In this document: in pieces, positions 1 through 13,070 of the stretch
How the letters are laid out: every line of letters starts with the position of its first letter
Position numbering within the stretch: position 1 is the first letter of the stretch
Assembly (NCBI GenBank): GCA_015485035.1
Contig: WFUI01000156.1
Span: 1-13,070, forward strand
Direction of reading: 5' to 3'
DNA: 13,070 bases
From: Mariprofundus sp.
Lineage (GTDB): Bacteria; Pseudomonadota; Zetaproteobacteria; Mariprofundales; Mariprofundaceae
The notes under the pieces: generated by a model
Told to the model about the DNA's origin: nothing
The model's database searches: none
What the model saw: the letters and a program-made list of their open reading frames with translations, nothing else
Made by a program: the position numbers and the translations under genes

Positions 1-866
1 AGTGCTGCTGCATCATGTGCAGTTTCCGGTATATTAGGATGCCCCAGCCTGCCCATAGCCTGGATCAGCGCACCGGGCAATAAGCCTTCATCGCGCAACT
101 CGACCACGCTGTGACTACCGCTGCGCTTGGATAATTTGGCGCCATCCTGCCCCAGCAGCAAGCCATGATGCAGATACACAGGCGGCACATAATCCAGGTG
201 CTCCAGCAGCCAAACCTGATAGGCTGAATTGGTCAGATGATCATCACCACGCAATGTATGGGTGATACCATCTATTGCATCATCGACGGCATTGGGTAAC
301 AGAAAGGTGAATGAACCATCGGAGCGCACCACAACCGGATCATCCAGATCACGCAGGGCAAAGCTGACATTACCGCGCAAGCTATCTCTCACCACCACAT
401 AGCCATCATCCGCATGCACGCGCAAACGCCAGACAAACGATTCCGTTGCAGCCCGCCGTTCCGATTCACTGTCAGACAAATGGCGGCAATGGCCGGCATA
501 ACGCGGCGGTAAACCACGTGATGTTGCCAGCTTGCGATCCAGATTCAGTTTCGTTTCGGAACAGAAGCAGCGATAGGCCAACCCCTGGTCAGCCAGTTTC
601 TCCAGCGCCCCGGCATGACTGGCTGCATGCTCGGACTGAAACAATACATCGTCATCCCAGTCCAGACCCAACCAGCGCAAATCAGTTTTAATTGCATCGA
701 CATATGCCTGTTCCGAGCGATCCTGATCAGTATCTTCAAAACGCAGCAAAAAATGGCCGCCATGTTTTCTGGCATACAACCAGTTCAACAGTGCCGTGCG
801 AACATTACCTAAATGCAACAATCCGGTTGGCGACGGAGCGAATCGGGTGACAACATTAGCGTTCAC
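1..866 (-). CDS. gltX: Glutamyl-tRNA synthetase GltX, N-terminal 288 residues (C-terminus beyond the left edge)
   Basis: Class I aminoacyl-tRNA synthetase that charges tRNA-Glu in the cytoplasm. The translation opens with the Rossmann signature FAPSPTGLLHLGNVRTAL, holding the HIGH-type motif HLGN at residues 18-21. The KMSKS-type loop appears as AKLSKR at about 243-248. A zinc site like that of E. coli GluRS is intact: C100, C102, C127 and H129. Sequence continuing past the KMSKS loop (VVELRDEGLLPGALIQAMG) favours full-length GltX over the short Glu-Q-RS paralogue, but the anticodon-binding part lies outside the window. The start is GTG at 866. An AGGAG lies 8 nt upstream inside ftsB, and the start shares a GTGA overlap with the ftsB stop, so coupled translation is likely. 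Whether it is discriminating or also charges tRNA-Gln cannot be judged from this part. Confidence 0.93.
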   Translation of the reverse strand, partial: MNANVVTRFAPSPTGLLHLGNVRTALLNWLYARKHGGHFLLRFEDTDQDRSEQAYVDAIKTDLRWLGLDWDDDVLFQSEHAASHAGALEKLADQGLAYRCFCSETKLNLDRKLATSRGLPPRYAGHCRHLSDSESERRAATESFVWRLRVHADDGYVVVRDSLRGNVSFALRDLDDPVVVRSDGSFTFLLPNAVDDAIDGITHTLRGDDHLTNSAYQVWLLEHLDYVPPVYLHHGLLLGQDGAKLSKRSGSHSVVELRDEGLLPGALIQAMGRLGHPNIPETAHDAAA

Positions 867-1174
867 GGTTTCTTCTCCTGTTTACCGTGCTCCGGCATAA
901 TCAGCATATACTCATCCGGATGCACATAACCAAGTTCCCGGTGTATCAGTTCCTCCAGCGCATCCGGATCATTTCTGAGCCGCAGCACCTCTCTGGCCAA
1001 CCGTTCTCTCCCGGCTTTCAACGCTTCCACTTCAGACTCCAATTGTTGCAACTGTTCAGCTTCCTGACGATAAACCAGATAACCGTGATCTGAAAAAACG
1101 AGATTCCAGCTCATATAGACAACTGCAGCTCCCCCGCCAATCCAGAGCAGCCACCGGCCAGTACCTCCGCCCAT
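863..1174 (-). CDS. ftsB: FtsB/DivIC-family cell division protein
   Basis: Small bitopic inner-membrane protein of the divisome. In E. coli, FtsB bridges FtsQ and FtsL and helps switch on septal peptidoglycan synthesis. The 103-residue length matches the family. It has a short glycine-rich N-terminus, one membrane segment at about residues 8-27, and then a charged Leu/Glu-rich coiled coil at about 33-68. The typical end of the periplasmic domain follows (EELIHRELGYVHPDEYML, 74-91). Its place 32 bp downstream of eno is the usual eno-ftsB order. The ATG at 1174 has no good Shine-Dalgarno sequence; a GGAGGT lies just inside the gene but has no in-frame start at a usable distance. Translation may therefore depend on ribosomes leaving eno. 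Its stop overlaps the gltX start. Confidence 0.9.
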   Translation of the reverse strand: MGGGTGRWLLWIGGGAAVVYMSWNLVFSDHGYLVYRQEAEQLQQLESEVEALKAGRERLAREVLRLRNDPDALEELIHRELGYVHPDEYMLIMPEHGKQEKKP

Positions 1175-1206
1175 TTCAGGTTATGCGAACGCCCTGCCCT
1201 GCCTGA

Positions 1207-2547
<1,341 letters not shown>

Positions 2548-2710
2548 ACCTCAATCATGGCCACAGATCACGCGCTTATGTGTGGGTGGTTTTGATTTCA
2601 TCCATGCGTTTTATCGTCCCCGCAAAGAAACAGCCTGAGCAGGCACACCTCTTTTTCTCGAGGGCGCGCAACCATACGCAAAAGAACATAATTCGTCCAT
2701 GAATTGGGAA

Positions 2711-2761
2711 AATTAAAATGAAACAACAGCGCCCTGATTTTACACTATGCGCTCAAAGGTT

Positions 2762-2764
<3 letters not shown>
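2711..2764 (-). terminator. Candidate intrinsic terminator after kdsA, overlapping its stop codon
   Basis: On the minus strand TGAAAC (2759-2764, beginning with the kdsA TGA) pairs with GTTTCA (2719-2724). Inside it AGCGC (2749-2753) pairs with GCGCT (2728-2732). The stem is followed by the T-rich TTTTAATT. The two stems are separated by an asymmetric internal loop and the apical loop is 16 nt, so stability is uncertain. The position, right at the end of the CBS-tsaE-pyrG-kdsA unit, is what a terminator would need. Confidence 0.4.
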
Positions 2765-5268
<2,504 letters not shown>

Positions 5269-5285
5269 TCAGGATCAGATTTTAT

Positions 5286-5711
5286 TCAAGATCGCCGCAC
5301 CTGAATCAATCGCCACGCCATGTGATCAGTGTCGCATTGAATCCGGATCTGAACAGTATCCTCCGGCAGCAGATCAGCAGCCCTTTCCGGCCACTCGATC
5401 AGGCAAATCCATGGCGGCAGAAAAAAGTCACGTACACCAAGCATTTCAATCTCGGCCGCCTCATCCAGACGATACCAGTCCATATGAGCAACACGGCAAT
5501 CCTCGGCGTCGTATTCCTGGATAATCGCAAAAGTTGGACTGGGCAAGGCTTCGTCGGTAACCCCCAGAGCGCGCATAACCGCTCTGCAAAATACGCTTTT
5601 CCCGGCCCCCAGTTCGCCGGAGATGGCAACCACATCCCCCGGTTTCAGTGTGGCAGCCAGGCGGGTGGCGACTTCAACAGTTTCTGATTCGTTGTGAGTC
5701 GAATGCTTCAA
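5286..5711 (-). CDS. tsaE: tRNA t6A biosynthesis ATPase TsaE
   Basis: P-loop ATPase that works with TsaB and TsaD to form N6-threonylcarbamoyladenosine at position 37 of ANN-reading tRNAs. The 141 residues fit the family. Motifs are the Walker A GELGAGKS (32-39), SPTF (58-61), the HMDWYRL block (76-82) and the IEWPER motif (105-110). The best start is TTG at 5711, which places Walker A about 30 residues from the N-terminus as in relatives. No ATG lies upstream in frame before the CBS gene and no strong Shine-Dalgarno is visible. Only 5 bp separate it from the CBS gene, so re-initiation after that stop is likely. The exact start is less certain than the gene. Confidence 0.94.
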   Translation of the reverse strand: MKHSTHNESETVEVATRLAATLKPGDVVAISGELGAGKSVFCRAVMRALGVTDEALPSPTFAIIQEYDAEDCRVAHMDWYRLDEAAEIEMLGVRDFFLPPWICLIEWPERAADLLPEDTVQIRIQCDTDHMAWRLIQVRRS

Positions 5712-5716
5712 ACGTG

Positions 5717-6181
5717 TTATCTGTTGGCAACCAGCGCCTTGATGACATCATGTTTACTGATCATGCCAACCACCGATTCACCATCCATCACAGGCAGATG
5801 GTGCACCTTTTCATCTGCCATTACCGCTGCAATTTCACCCAGATCTGCATCCACACCAACCGTAACCACATTGGTTTGTGCCAGATCTTCGGCCGTCATC
5901 GCCTGCATCCGTTTCAATTCTTGTTCAAACCGGGATTCACCGACAGGAATAACCATATCGAACAAAGCTACAGCCGTTGGTACATGCAGGTTTTTCTGTT
6001 GATCAATCAAATCACTCTCTGTGATAAGCCCGAACAGACGTTTATCATCATCCACAACCAGCATGCCAGTTAAATTCTCTTCTGCCAAACGCTTGGCAAT
6101 ATCTTCCACCGGCACATCCATCAAACAATAGGGTGGATCAGTATCCATAATGTCCCGGGCAAATATCTTGGAATACGGCAT
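5717..6181 (-). CDS. Stand-alone CBS-domain-pair protein
   Basis: 154-residue soluble protein made almost entirely of two CBS domains (about 7-62 and 95-152). These folds commonly bind adenine nucleotides and act as energy sensors or regulators. The first has LVVDDDKRLFGLITESDLI; the second has VHHLPVMDGESVVGMISKHD. The linker LHVPTAVALFDMVIP is characteristic of a widespread subgroup of free CBS pairs. No catalytic domain is present, so the partner and ligand are unknown. The ATG at 6181 has a near-perfect AAGGAGG (6188-6194) at 6 nt, stronger than any other gene in this unit. It is the first gene of the CBS-tsaE-pyrG-kdsA run. Confidence 0.92.
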   Translation of the reverse strand: MPYSKIFARDIMDTDPPYCLMDVPVEDIAKRLAEENLTGMLVVDDDKRLFGLITESDLIDQQKNLHVPTAVALFDMVIPVGESRFEQELKRMQAMTAEDLAQTNVVTVGVDADLGEIAAVMADEKVHHLPVMDGESVVGMISKHDVIKALVANR

Positions 6182-6302
6182 AACGATCCTCCTTGGAAAC
6201 TATATGATAAACGAATAACACCTTTTCATCACGAAAAAAGAAATTCGCAGAAAAATCCAGCCGGTCCCTTCATGATACGACTGTCTTCAGTCTGGGCAAC
6301 AC
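6182..6302 (-). other. Intergenic region between thiC and the CBS gene
   Basis: 121 bp without a gene. On the minus strand it holds a small hairpin GACTG-AAGA-CAGTC (6279-6292) soon after the thiC stop. No T-run follows directly; an ATTTTT comes about 27 nt later, so it is a poor intrinsic terminator. Nearer the CBS gene is an AT-rich stretch with TATCAT that could serve as a -10 element, without a good -35. Whether the CBS unit has its own promoter or is read through from thiC is undecided. Confidence 0.3.
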
Positions 6303-9975
<3,673 letters not shown>

Positions 9976-9993
9976 GTATCCCTCCCCTGTAAG

Positions 9994-10021
9994 ATGTTAG
10001 CGCAGGCTATGTTGATCTCAA
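9994..10021 (-). promoter_or_regulatory. Candidate promoter of the TPR-sulfotransferase gene
   Basis: On the minus strand TTGAGA (10016-10021) and TAACAT (9994-9999) are 16 nt apart: 5 of 6 and 4 of 6 matches to the sigma-70 consensus. It lies 18 nt upstream of the start codon, so the leader would be short but would include the ribosome site. Confidence 0.45.
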
Positions 10022-10041
10022 CAGATAAACCATGATTTATC
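10011..10041. promoter_or_regulatory. Two adjacent inverted repeats in the divergent promoter region
   Basis: GTTGA-TC-TCAAC (10011-10022) is a perfect 5-bp dyad over the candidate -35 of the sulfotransferase gene. GATAAA-CCATGA-TTTATC (10024-10041) is a perfect 6-bp dyad directly beside it. Their place between two divergent genes suits an operator for a dimeric regulator. No regulator family can be named, and short AT-rich dyads do occur by chance. Confidence 0.35.
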
Positions 10042-10065
10042 AGAGGGGTGTTACGAGCATTTTAC

Positions 10066-10074
10066 TGCTAGAAT
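10066..10074 (+). promoter_or_regulatory. Candidate extended -10 element for ygfZ
   Basis: TGC followed by TAGAAT (10069-10074) resembles an extended -10 (TGnTATAAT). There is no good -35. Transcription would start near 10081, only about 3 nt before the ygfZ ATG, giving an almost leaderless mRNA. This would agree with the absence of a ribosome site there. Confidence 0.3.
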
Positions 10075-10083
10075 CCGTCCATC

Positions 10084-11034
10084 ATGAATTTACCTGAATT
10101 GAAACAAACAACCGCTGATCAATTGTTGCATGACGCCGTAATCGCCCTGCGTAACAGCTGGGCCGTCCTGAAAGCTTCCGGCCCCGACCTGCGCAACTAT
10201 CTGCAAGGCCAGATCACCCAGGATATAAACCTCCTTACACCGACACAGGGCATTCACAGCTGTATTCTGACCCCGCAAGGTAAAGCGGTTTCCGAACTGT
10301 ATATTCTCCAGGGCCATCATGATGAACTGATCTTGCTTACACCAACTTCGCATGCCGAAGCAACTGTCGCACGCCTGCGCCAGTTTGCGTTGGGCCACAC
10401 CCTGCGTATTGGCCTGGTTGACAATCTTATCATCTGTTCCGCTCAGGGTGCCAATGCAGCCCGGTTTCTTGATGATTTCGAGTTGACCGAACCGGATCAG
10501 AGCTGGCTATCCTGTAGCAGAAACACAGGAACAGATACATTTGCACTGGTGATGCCGGAACATCCCCGCGGCTACTGGATTATCAGTAACAGGAAACATA
10601 TCAATGCAGTTATCGGCAGTCATCAACAGGTGAATGAAAGTGAAATGGAAGCTATGCGCATCATCCGAGGCATGCCGGATTTCGGTGTTGAATGGGATGC
10701 CAGCATACACCCGCTCAATGCCAACCTGATTGAATTTAACGGTGTATCATTCGACAAGGGATGTTATGTAGGTCAGGAAATCACCAGCCGCATGCACTGG
10801 CGCGGTGGCATCAAAAAGAAATTGTACAAGGTAGCGATTGCCGGAAAGCCCGAAACACTCCCATGTCCTGTTTGCACATCGACCCGCATAGGAGAACTGA
10901 AATCTGCAGCTGTTGACCATGAACAAAACTGCTTTGGTATCGCTTATTTACCTATAGAAACAGCCGAGTCGAATTCAGCCCTGTCCCTGACAAATGGCAT
11001 CAGCATAAAAGTTCTGGAGGCTTGTCATGCCTGA
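10084..11034 (+). CDS. ygfZ: YgfZ/CAF17-type folate-binding Fe-S cluster maintenance protein
   Basis: Tetrahydrofolate-binding GcvT-like protein that supports assembly or repair of certain Fe-S enzymes. The 316 residues match the family. The decisive signature is KGCYVGQEITSRMHWRG (225-241) with the conserved Cys227. Upstream blocks also fit: LRNYLQGQITQDINLL (36-51), and MRIIRGMPDFGVEWD leading to LIEFNGVSFDKGC. A CPVC pair at 261-264 in the C-terminal barrel region is not a family feature I know. The start is ATG at 10084, with no Shine-Dalgarno sequence. The 3' end overlaps the next gene by 8 bp. It may serve local Fe-S clients such as ThiC, but that is inference. Confidence 0.92.
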   Translation: MNLPELKQTTADQLLHDAVIALRNSWAVLKASGPDLRNYLQGQITQDINLLTPTQGIHSCILTPQGKAVSELYILQGHHDELILLTPTSHAEATVARLRQFALGHTLRIGLVDNLIICSAQGANAARFLDDFELTEPDQSWLSCSRNTGTDTFALVMPEHPRGYWIISNRKHINAVIGSHQQVNESEMEAMRIIRGMPDFGVEWDASIHPLNANLIEFNGVSFDKGCYVGQEITSRMHWRGGIKKKLYKVAIAGKPETLPCPVCTSTRIGELKSAAVDHEQNCFGIAYLPIETAESNSALSLTNGISIKVLEACHA

Positions 11035-11284
11035 TGCATTTGTCTGGTATCACGCCGGTGAAAAACAGGAACCCGATCTGCTGAACTGGCTTGACACAGT
11101 CGAACAACAAGCTGGCGTGCGTGGCAAACTGTTTATCCGCAAAACAAATGACAACACCACATTCATGGAAACCTATAGCGATGTATCACGAGCTACTATC
11201 GACCGCATTGAAAAACTGGCTGCATCAAGCCCGCTGTTTGAACGTATCGATCGCCGCTGCGAAAGCTTTATTGAAATCAGTTAG
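11027..11284 (+). CDS. Small DUF4936-like protein downstream of ygfZ
   Basis: 85-residue soluble protein. It begins MPDAFVWYHAG, followed by a helix-forming stretch (about 17-29), GVRGKLFIRKT (30-40) and TTFMETYSDV (44-53). That pattern resembles the short DUF4936 proteins found after ygfZ in other proteobacteria. Their function is unknown; I assign the family from memory of its pattern. The start ATG at 11027 has GGAGG 6 nt upstream inside ygfZ and overlaps the ygfZ end by 8 bp, so the two are surely co-transcribed and probably coupled. No cysteine cluster, membrane segment or signal peptide is seen. Confidence 0.75.
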   Translation: MPDAFVWYHAGEKQEPDLLNWLDTVEQQAGVRGKLFIRKTNDNTTFMETYSDVSRATIDRIEKLAASSPLFERIDRRCESFIEIS

Positions 11285-11329
11285 AGAAACTCTTCTGCAG
11301 AGTGTAACCTGCACGTTTTCAGAAAAGCT
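11285..11329. other. Convergent gap between the DUF4936-like gene and dapB
   Basis: 45 bp between two converging genes. It holds ACTCT-TCTGC-AGAGT (11288-11302), a 5-bp stem readable from both sides. On the minus strand it is followed by TTTCTC, which could make a weak bidirectional terminator. An alternative TGCAG/CTGCA pairing competes with it. Confidence 0.22.
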
Positions 11330-12139
11330 TCAGCTATTCAAACCAAGCACATCATGCATATCGTACCAGCCACAAGGCTGATTGGACAACCAGCCGGCAG
11401 CACGTACGGCTCCACGTGCGAATACCATGCGATCACTGGCAATATGGTTGATTTCGATACGCTCTTCATCGGCAATAAACATGGTTTTGTGTTCACCAAC
11501 AATATTACCGCCACGTACGACCGAAAAACCGATCGAACCTGCTTTCCGGGCACCGGTGATACCTTCTCGGGATAACACAGCCACATCTTCCAGCACCACA
11601 TCTCTGCCGGCAGCAAGGGACTTACCCATGGCCAGTGCTGTCCCGCTCGGGGCATCGACTTTATGTTTGTGGTGTGCCTCGAAAATTTCGGCATCATAAT
11701 CATCACCCAGTACATGGGCAGCTCTTTCGATCAAACTCAACGCCAGATTCACTCCAACCGAATAATTGGCAGCCATCACTACAGCTGAACCGGACAAGGT
11801 ATCACGCAACTGCTGCAGCTGACCCGCATCAAAACCGGTGGTGCCAATGACCATAGCCATACCGCGTTCAGCAACAAACCCGGCGTGTTGCAGCGTTGCA
11901 GGCGGCGCGGTAAAATCAATCAGCACATCGGCTTCGGGGCAATCACTGACATGATCGACAAGGCGTACAGCCAGTGTCTCTACACCGGCCAGTTCGCCGG
12001 CATCACGGCCAACAAACTCGGAGCCGGGCCTCTCTGTAGCGCCAACCAGAGCGGCATCCCTGCTTTCGGTTACAGCACGCACCAGCATACGCCCCATTCG
12101 ACCTGATGCACCGACAACCACTACCCTCAATGCACTCAT
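11330..12139 (-). CDS. dapB: 4-hydroxy-tetrahydrodipicolinate reductase
   Basis: NAD(P)H-dependent reductase of the diaminopimelate pathway, which supplies lysine and peptidoglycan cross-linking residues. The 269 residues are full length. The N-terminal Rossmann domain has VVVGASGRMG (7-16), IDFTAPP (74-80) and IGTTGFD (98-104). The catalytic loop EAHHKHKVDAPSGTAL (154-169) holds the proton donor His156 and Lys160. VGEHKTMF (214-221) follows. The ATG overlaps the dnaJ stop as ATGA, with GGGAGG 7 nt upstream inside dnaJ. dnaJ-dapB adjacency is common in proteobacteria. Confidence 0.97.
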   Translation of the reverse strand: MSALRVVVVGASGRMGRMLVRAVTESRDAALVGATERPGSEFVGRDAGELAGVETLAVRLVDHVSDCPEADVLIDFTAPPATLQHAGFVAERGMAMVIGTTGFDAGQLQQLRDTLSGSAVVMAANYSVGVNLALSLIERAAHVLGDDYDAEIFEAHHKHKVDAPSGTALAMGKSLAAGRDVVLEDVAVLSREGITGARKAGSIGFSVVRGGNIVGEHKTMFIADEERIEINHIASDRMVFARGAVRAAGWLSNQPCGWYDMHDVLGLNS

Positions 12140-13070
12140 GATCTGGCCTCCCTGGAGAGGTCATCCCAGAATTCTTTCACCTTATCCAGAAAAGATGAGC
12201 GCTCCGGATAGACTTCATCACCGGTTTCATTGGCAAATTCACGCAGTAATTCAGCCTGACGGGGCGTCATTTTTTTCGGGACGGCAATCTGAACTCGCAC
12301 ATATAAATCACCCTTCTGACCACCGGAACGCACATCCGGAACACCGTGCCCACGCAAACGGAATACACGTCCACCCTCGGTTCCAGGCGGAATCTTGATT
12401 CTTATTCTGCCATCCAGGGTCGGAGCATCGACTTCTGCTCCCAGAGCAGCCTGCGGGAATGTCACCGGCATCGTGCAGTGAAGATCCGCCCCTTCACGCT
12501 CAAAAATCGCATGCTCTTTCAGCGAAATCACCACATACAGATCACCGGGAGGACTGCCTTGCGGACCGGCTTCACCTTCACCGGAAACACGCACCTGAGC
12601 ACCATCATACACACCGGCTGGCACTTTTATTTTTAGTTTTTTGGTGGTTTTGACGCGCCCGGCACCACCACATTCGATACAGGGAGATTCAATACGGGTA
12701 CCGGCACCCTGACAGGTCGGACATGTACGGCGCACCGCAAAAAAACCCTGCTGCATCTGTACCTGACCATGACCACCGCATGTATTACAAGGTACCGGAT
12801 TGGTTCCGGGACGTGCACCTGAGCCATTACAGCATCCACAGGTTTCATGCCTGGGGATTTGAAGTTCCACTTCACGACCACTGGCTGCCTCTTCCAGTGT
12901 CATGGAAAGATTATAGCGCAGATCAGCCCCGCGCCTGGATTGCGCACCTCCACCGAAACCGAACATATCTCCGAACACATCACCGAACATATCTCCGAAA
13001 TCACGGAACGCATGCGAATCCTGAGCACCGCCACGGTTCCAGAAATCCTGCATCTGTTCATCGACGCCAG
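12136..13070 (-). CDS. dnaJ: Chaperone DnaJ, C-terminal 310 residues (J-domain beyond the right edge)
   Basis: Hsp40 co-chaperone that delivers unfolded proteins to DnaK and stimulates its ATPase. The window begins just after the J-domain (GVDEQ). A Gly/Phe-rich linker follows (GDMFGDVFGDMFGFGGG), then the zinc domain with all four CxxCxGxG repeats: CGCCNGSG, CNTCGGHG, CPTCQGAG and CIECGGAG. The two-part substrate-binding region follows (for example KIKVPAGVYDGAQVRVSGEG and IKIPPGTEGGRVFRLRGHG), with a C-terminal dimerisation tail. This layout identifies type I DnaJ and excludes CbpA-type proteins, which lack the zinc domain. The reading frame stays open to the window edge; the true start is outside. 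It is coupled to dapB by ATGA. Confidence 0.97.
   Translation of the reverse strand, partial: GVDEQMQDFWNRGGAQDSHAFRDFGDMFGDVFGDMFGFGGGAQSRRGADLRYNLSMTLEEAASGREVELQIPRHETCGCCNGSGARPGTNPVPCNTCGGHGQVQMQQGFFAVRRTCPTCQGAGTRIESPCIECGGAGRVKTTKKLKIKVPAGVYDGAQVRVSGEGEAGPQGSPPGDLYVVISLKEHAIFEREGADLHCTMPVTFPQAALGAEVDAPTLDGRIRIKIPPGTEGGRVFRLRGHGVPDVRSGGQKGDLYVRVQIAVPKKMTPRQAELLREFANETGDEVYPERSSFLDKVKEFWDDLSREARS

Noticed and set aside
1176..1206. TCAGG/CCTGA inverted repeat and CAGG-rich repeat between eno and ftsB
   Set aside because: Stem of only 5 bp with a 21-nt loop in a 32-bp gap; indistinguishable from chance.
2611..2701. Short minus-strand frame of about 29 codons in the kdsA-eno gap
   Set aside because: No Shine-Dalgarno, no recognisable product and only a chance-size frame.
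6279..6292. Hairpin after thiC as an intrinsic terminator
   Set aside because: Only 5 bp with no T-run directly after it, so not called as a terminator; described in the intergenic entry.

Overview
The window reads as ordinary chromosomal core-genome DNA from a Gram-negative proteobacterium. The reasons are KdsA (Kdo synthesis for lipopolysaccharide), FtsB, a DnaJ-DapB pair, and a YgfZ gene followed by a small DUF4936-like gene. The exact clade cannot be fixed by eye. A gamma-, beta- or zetaproteobacterium all fit, and the zetaproteobacterial option is only a guess. No tRNA, rRNA, insertion sequence, CRISPR array, phage gene or clear sign of recent transfer was seen.

Layout from left to right, with nearly all genes on the minus strand. 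At 1-2484 is a minus-strand unit eno > ftsB > gltX; gltX is cut by the left edge. At 2485-2761 is a 277-bp gap holding a candidate terminator for the preceding gene and a candidate promoter and leader hairpin for eno. At 2762-6181 is a tight minus-strand unit CBS-domain protein > tsaE > pyrG > kdsA. At 6303-8180 is thiC and at 8284-9975 a TPR-sulfotransferase fusion, both minus. A 108-bp divergent promoter region (9976-10083) separates these from the only plus-strand unit, ygfZ > DUF4936-like gene (10084-11284). That unit converges on dapB, which follows dnaJ on the minus strand; dnaJ is cut by the right edge.

Several neighbours share start and stop bases: pyrG/kdsA (ATGA), dnaJ/dapB (ATGA), ftsB/gltX (GTGA) and ygfZ/DUF4936-like (8-bp overlap). 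This suggests translational coupling. Non-ATG starts are used for eno (GTG), gltX (GTG) and tsaE (TTG). The functions are housekeeping: glycolysis, division, tRNA charging and t6A modification, CTP, Kdo, thiamine, Fe-S maintenance, lysine/peptidoglycan precursor and protein folding. The least ordinary item is the TPR-sulfotransferase, whose substrate cannot be told from the sequence. I found no convincing undescribed multi-gene system; the findings are modest, checkable leads.
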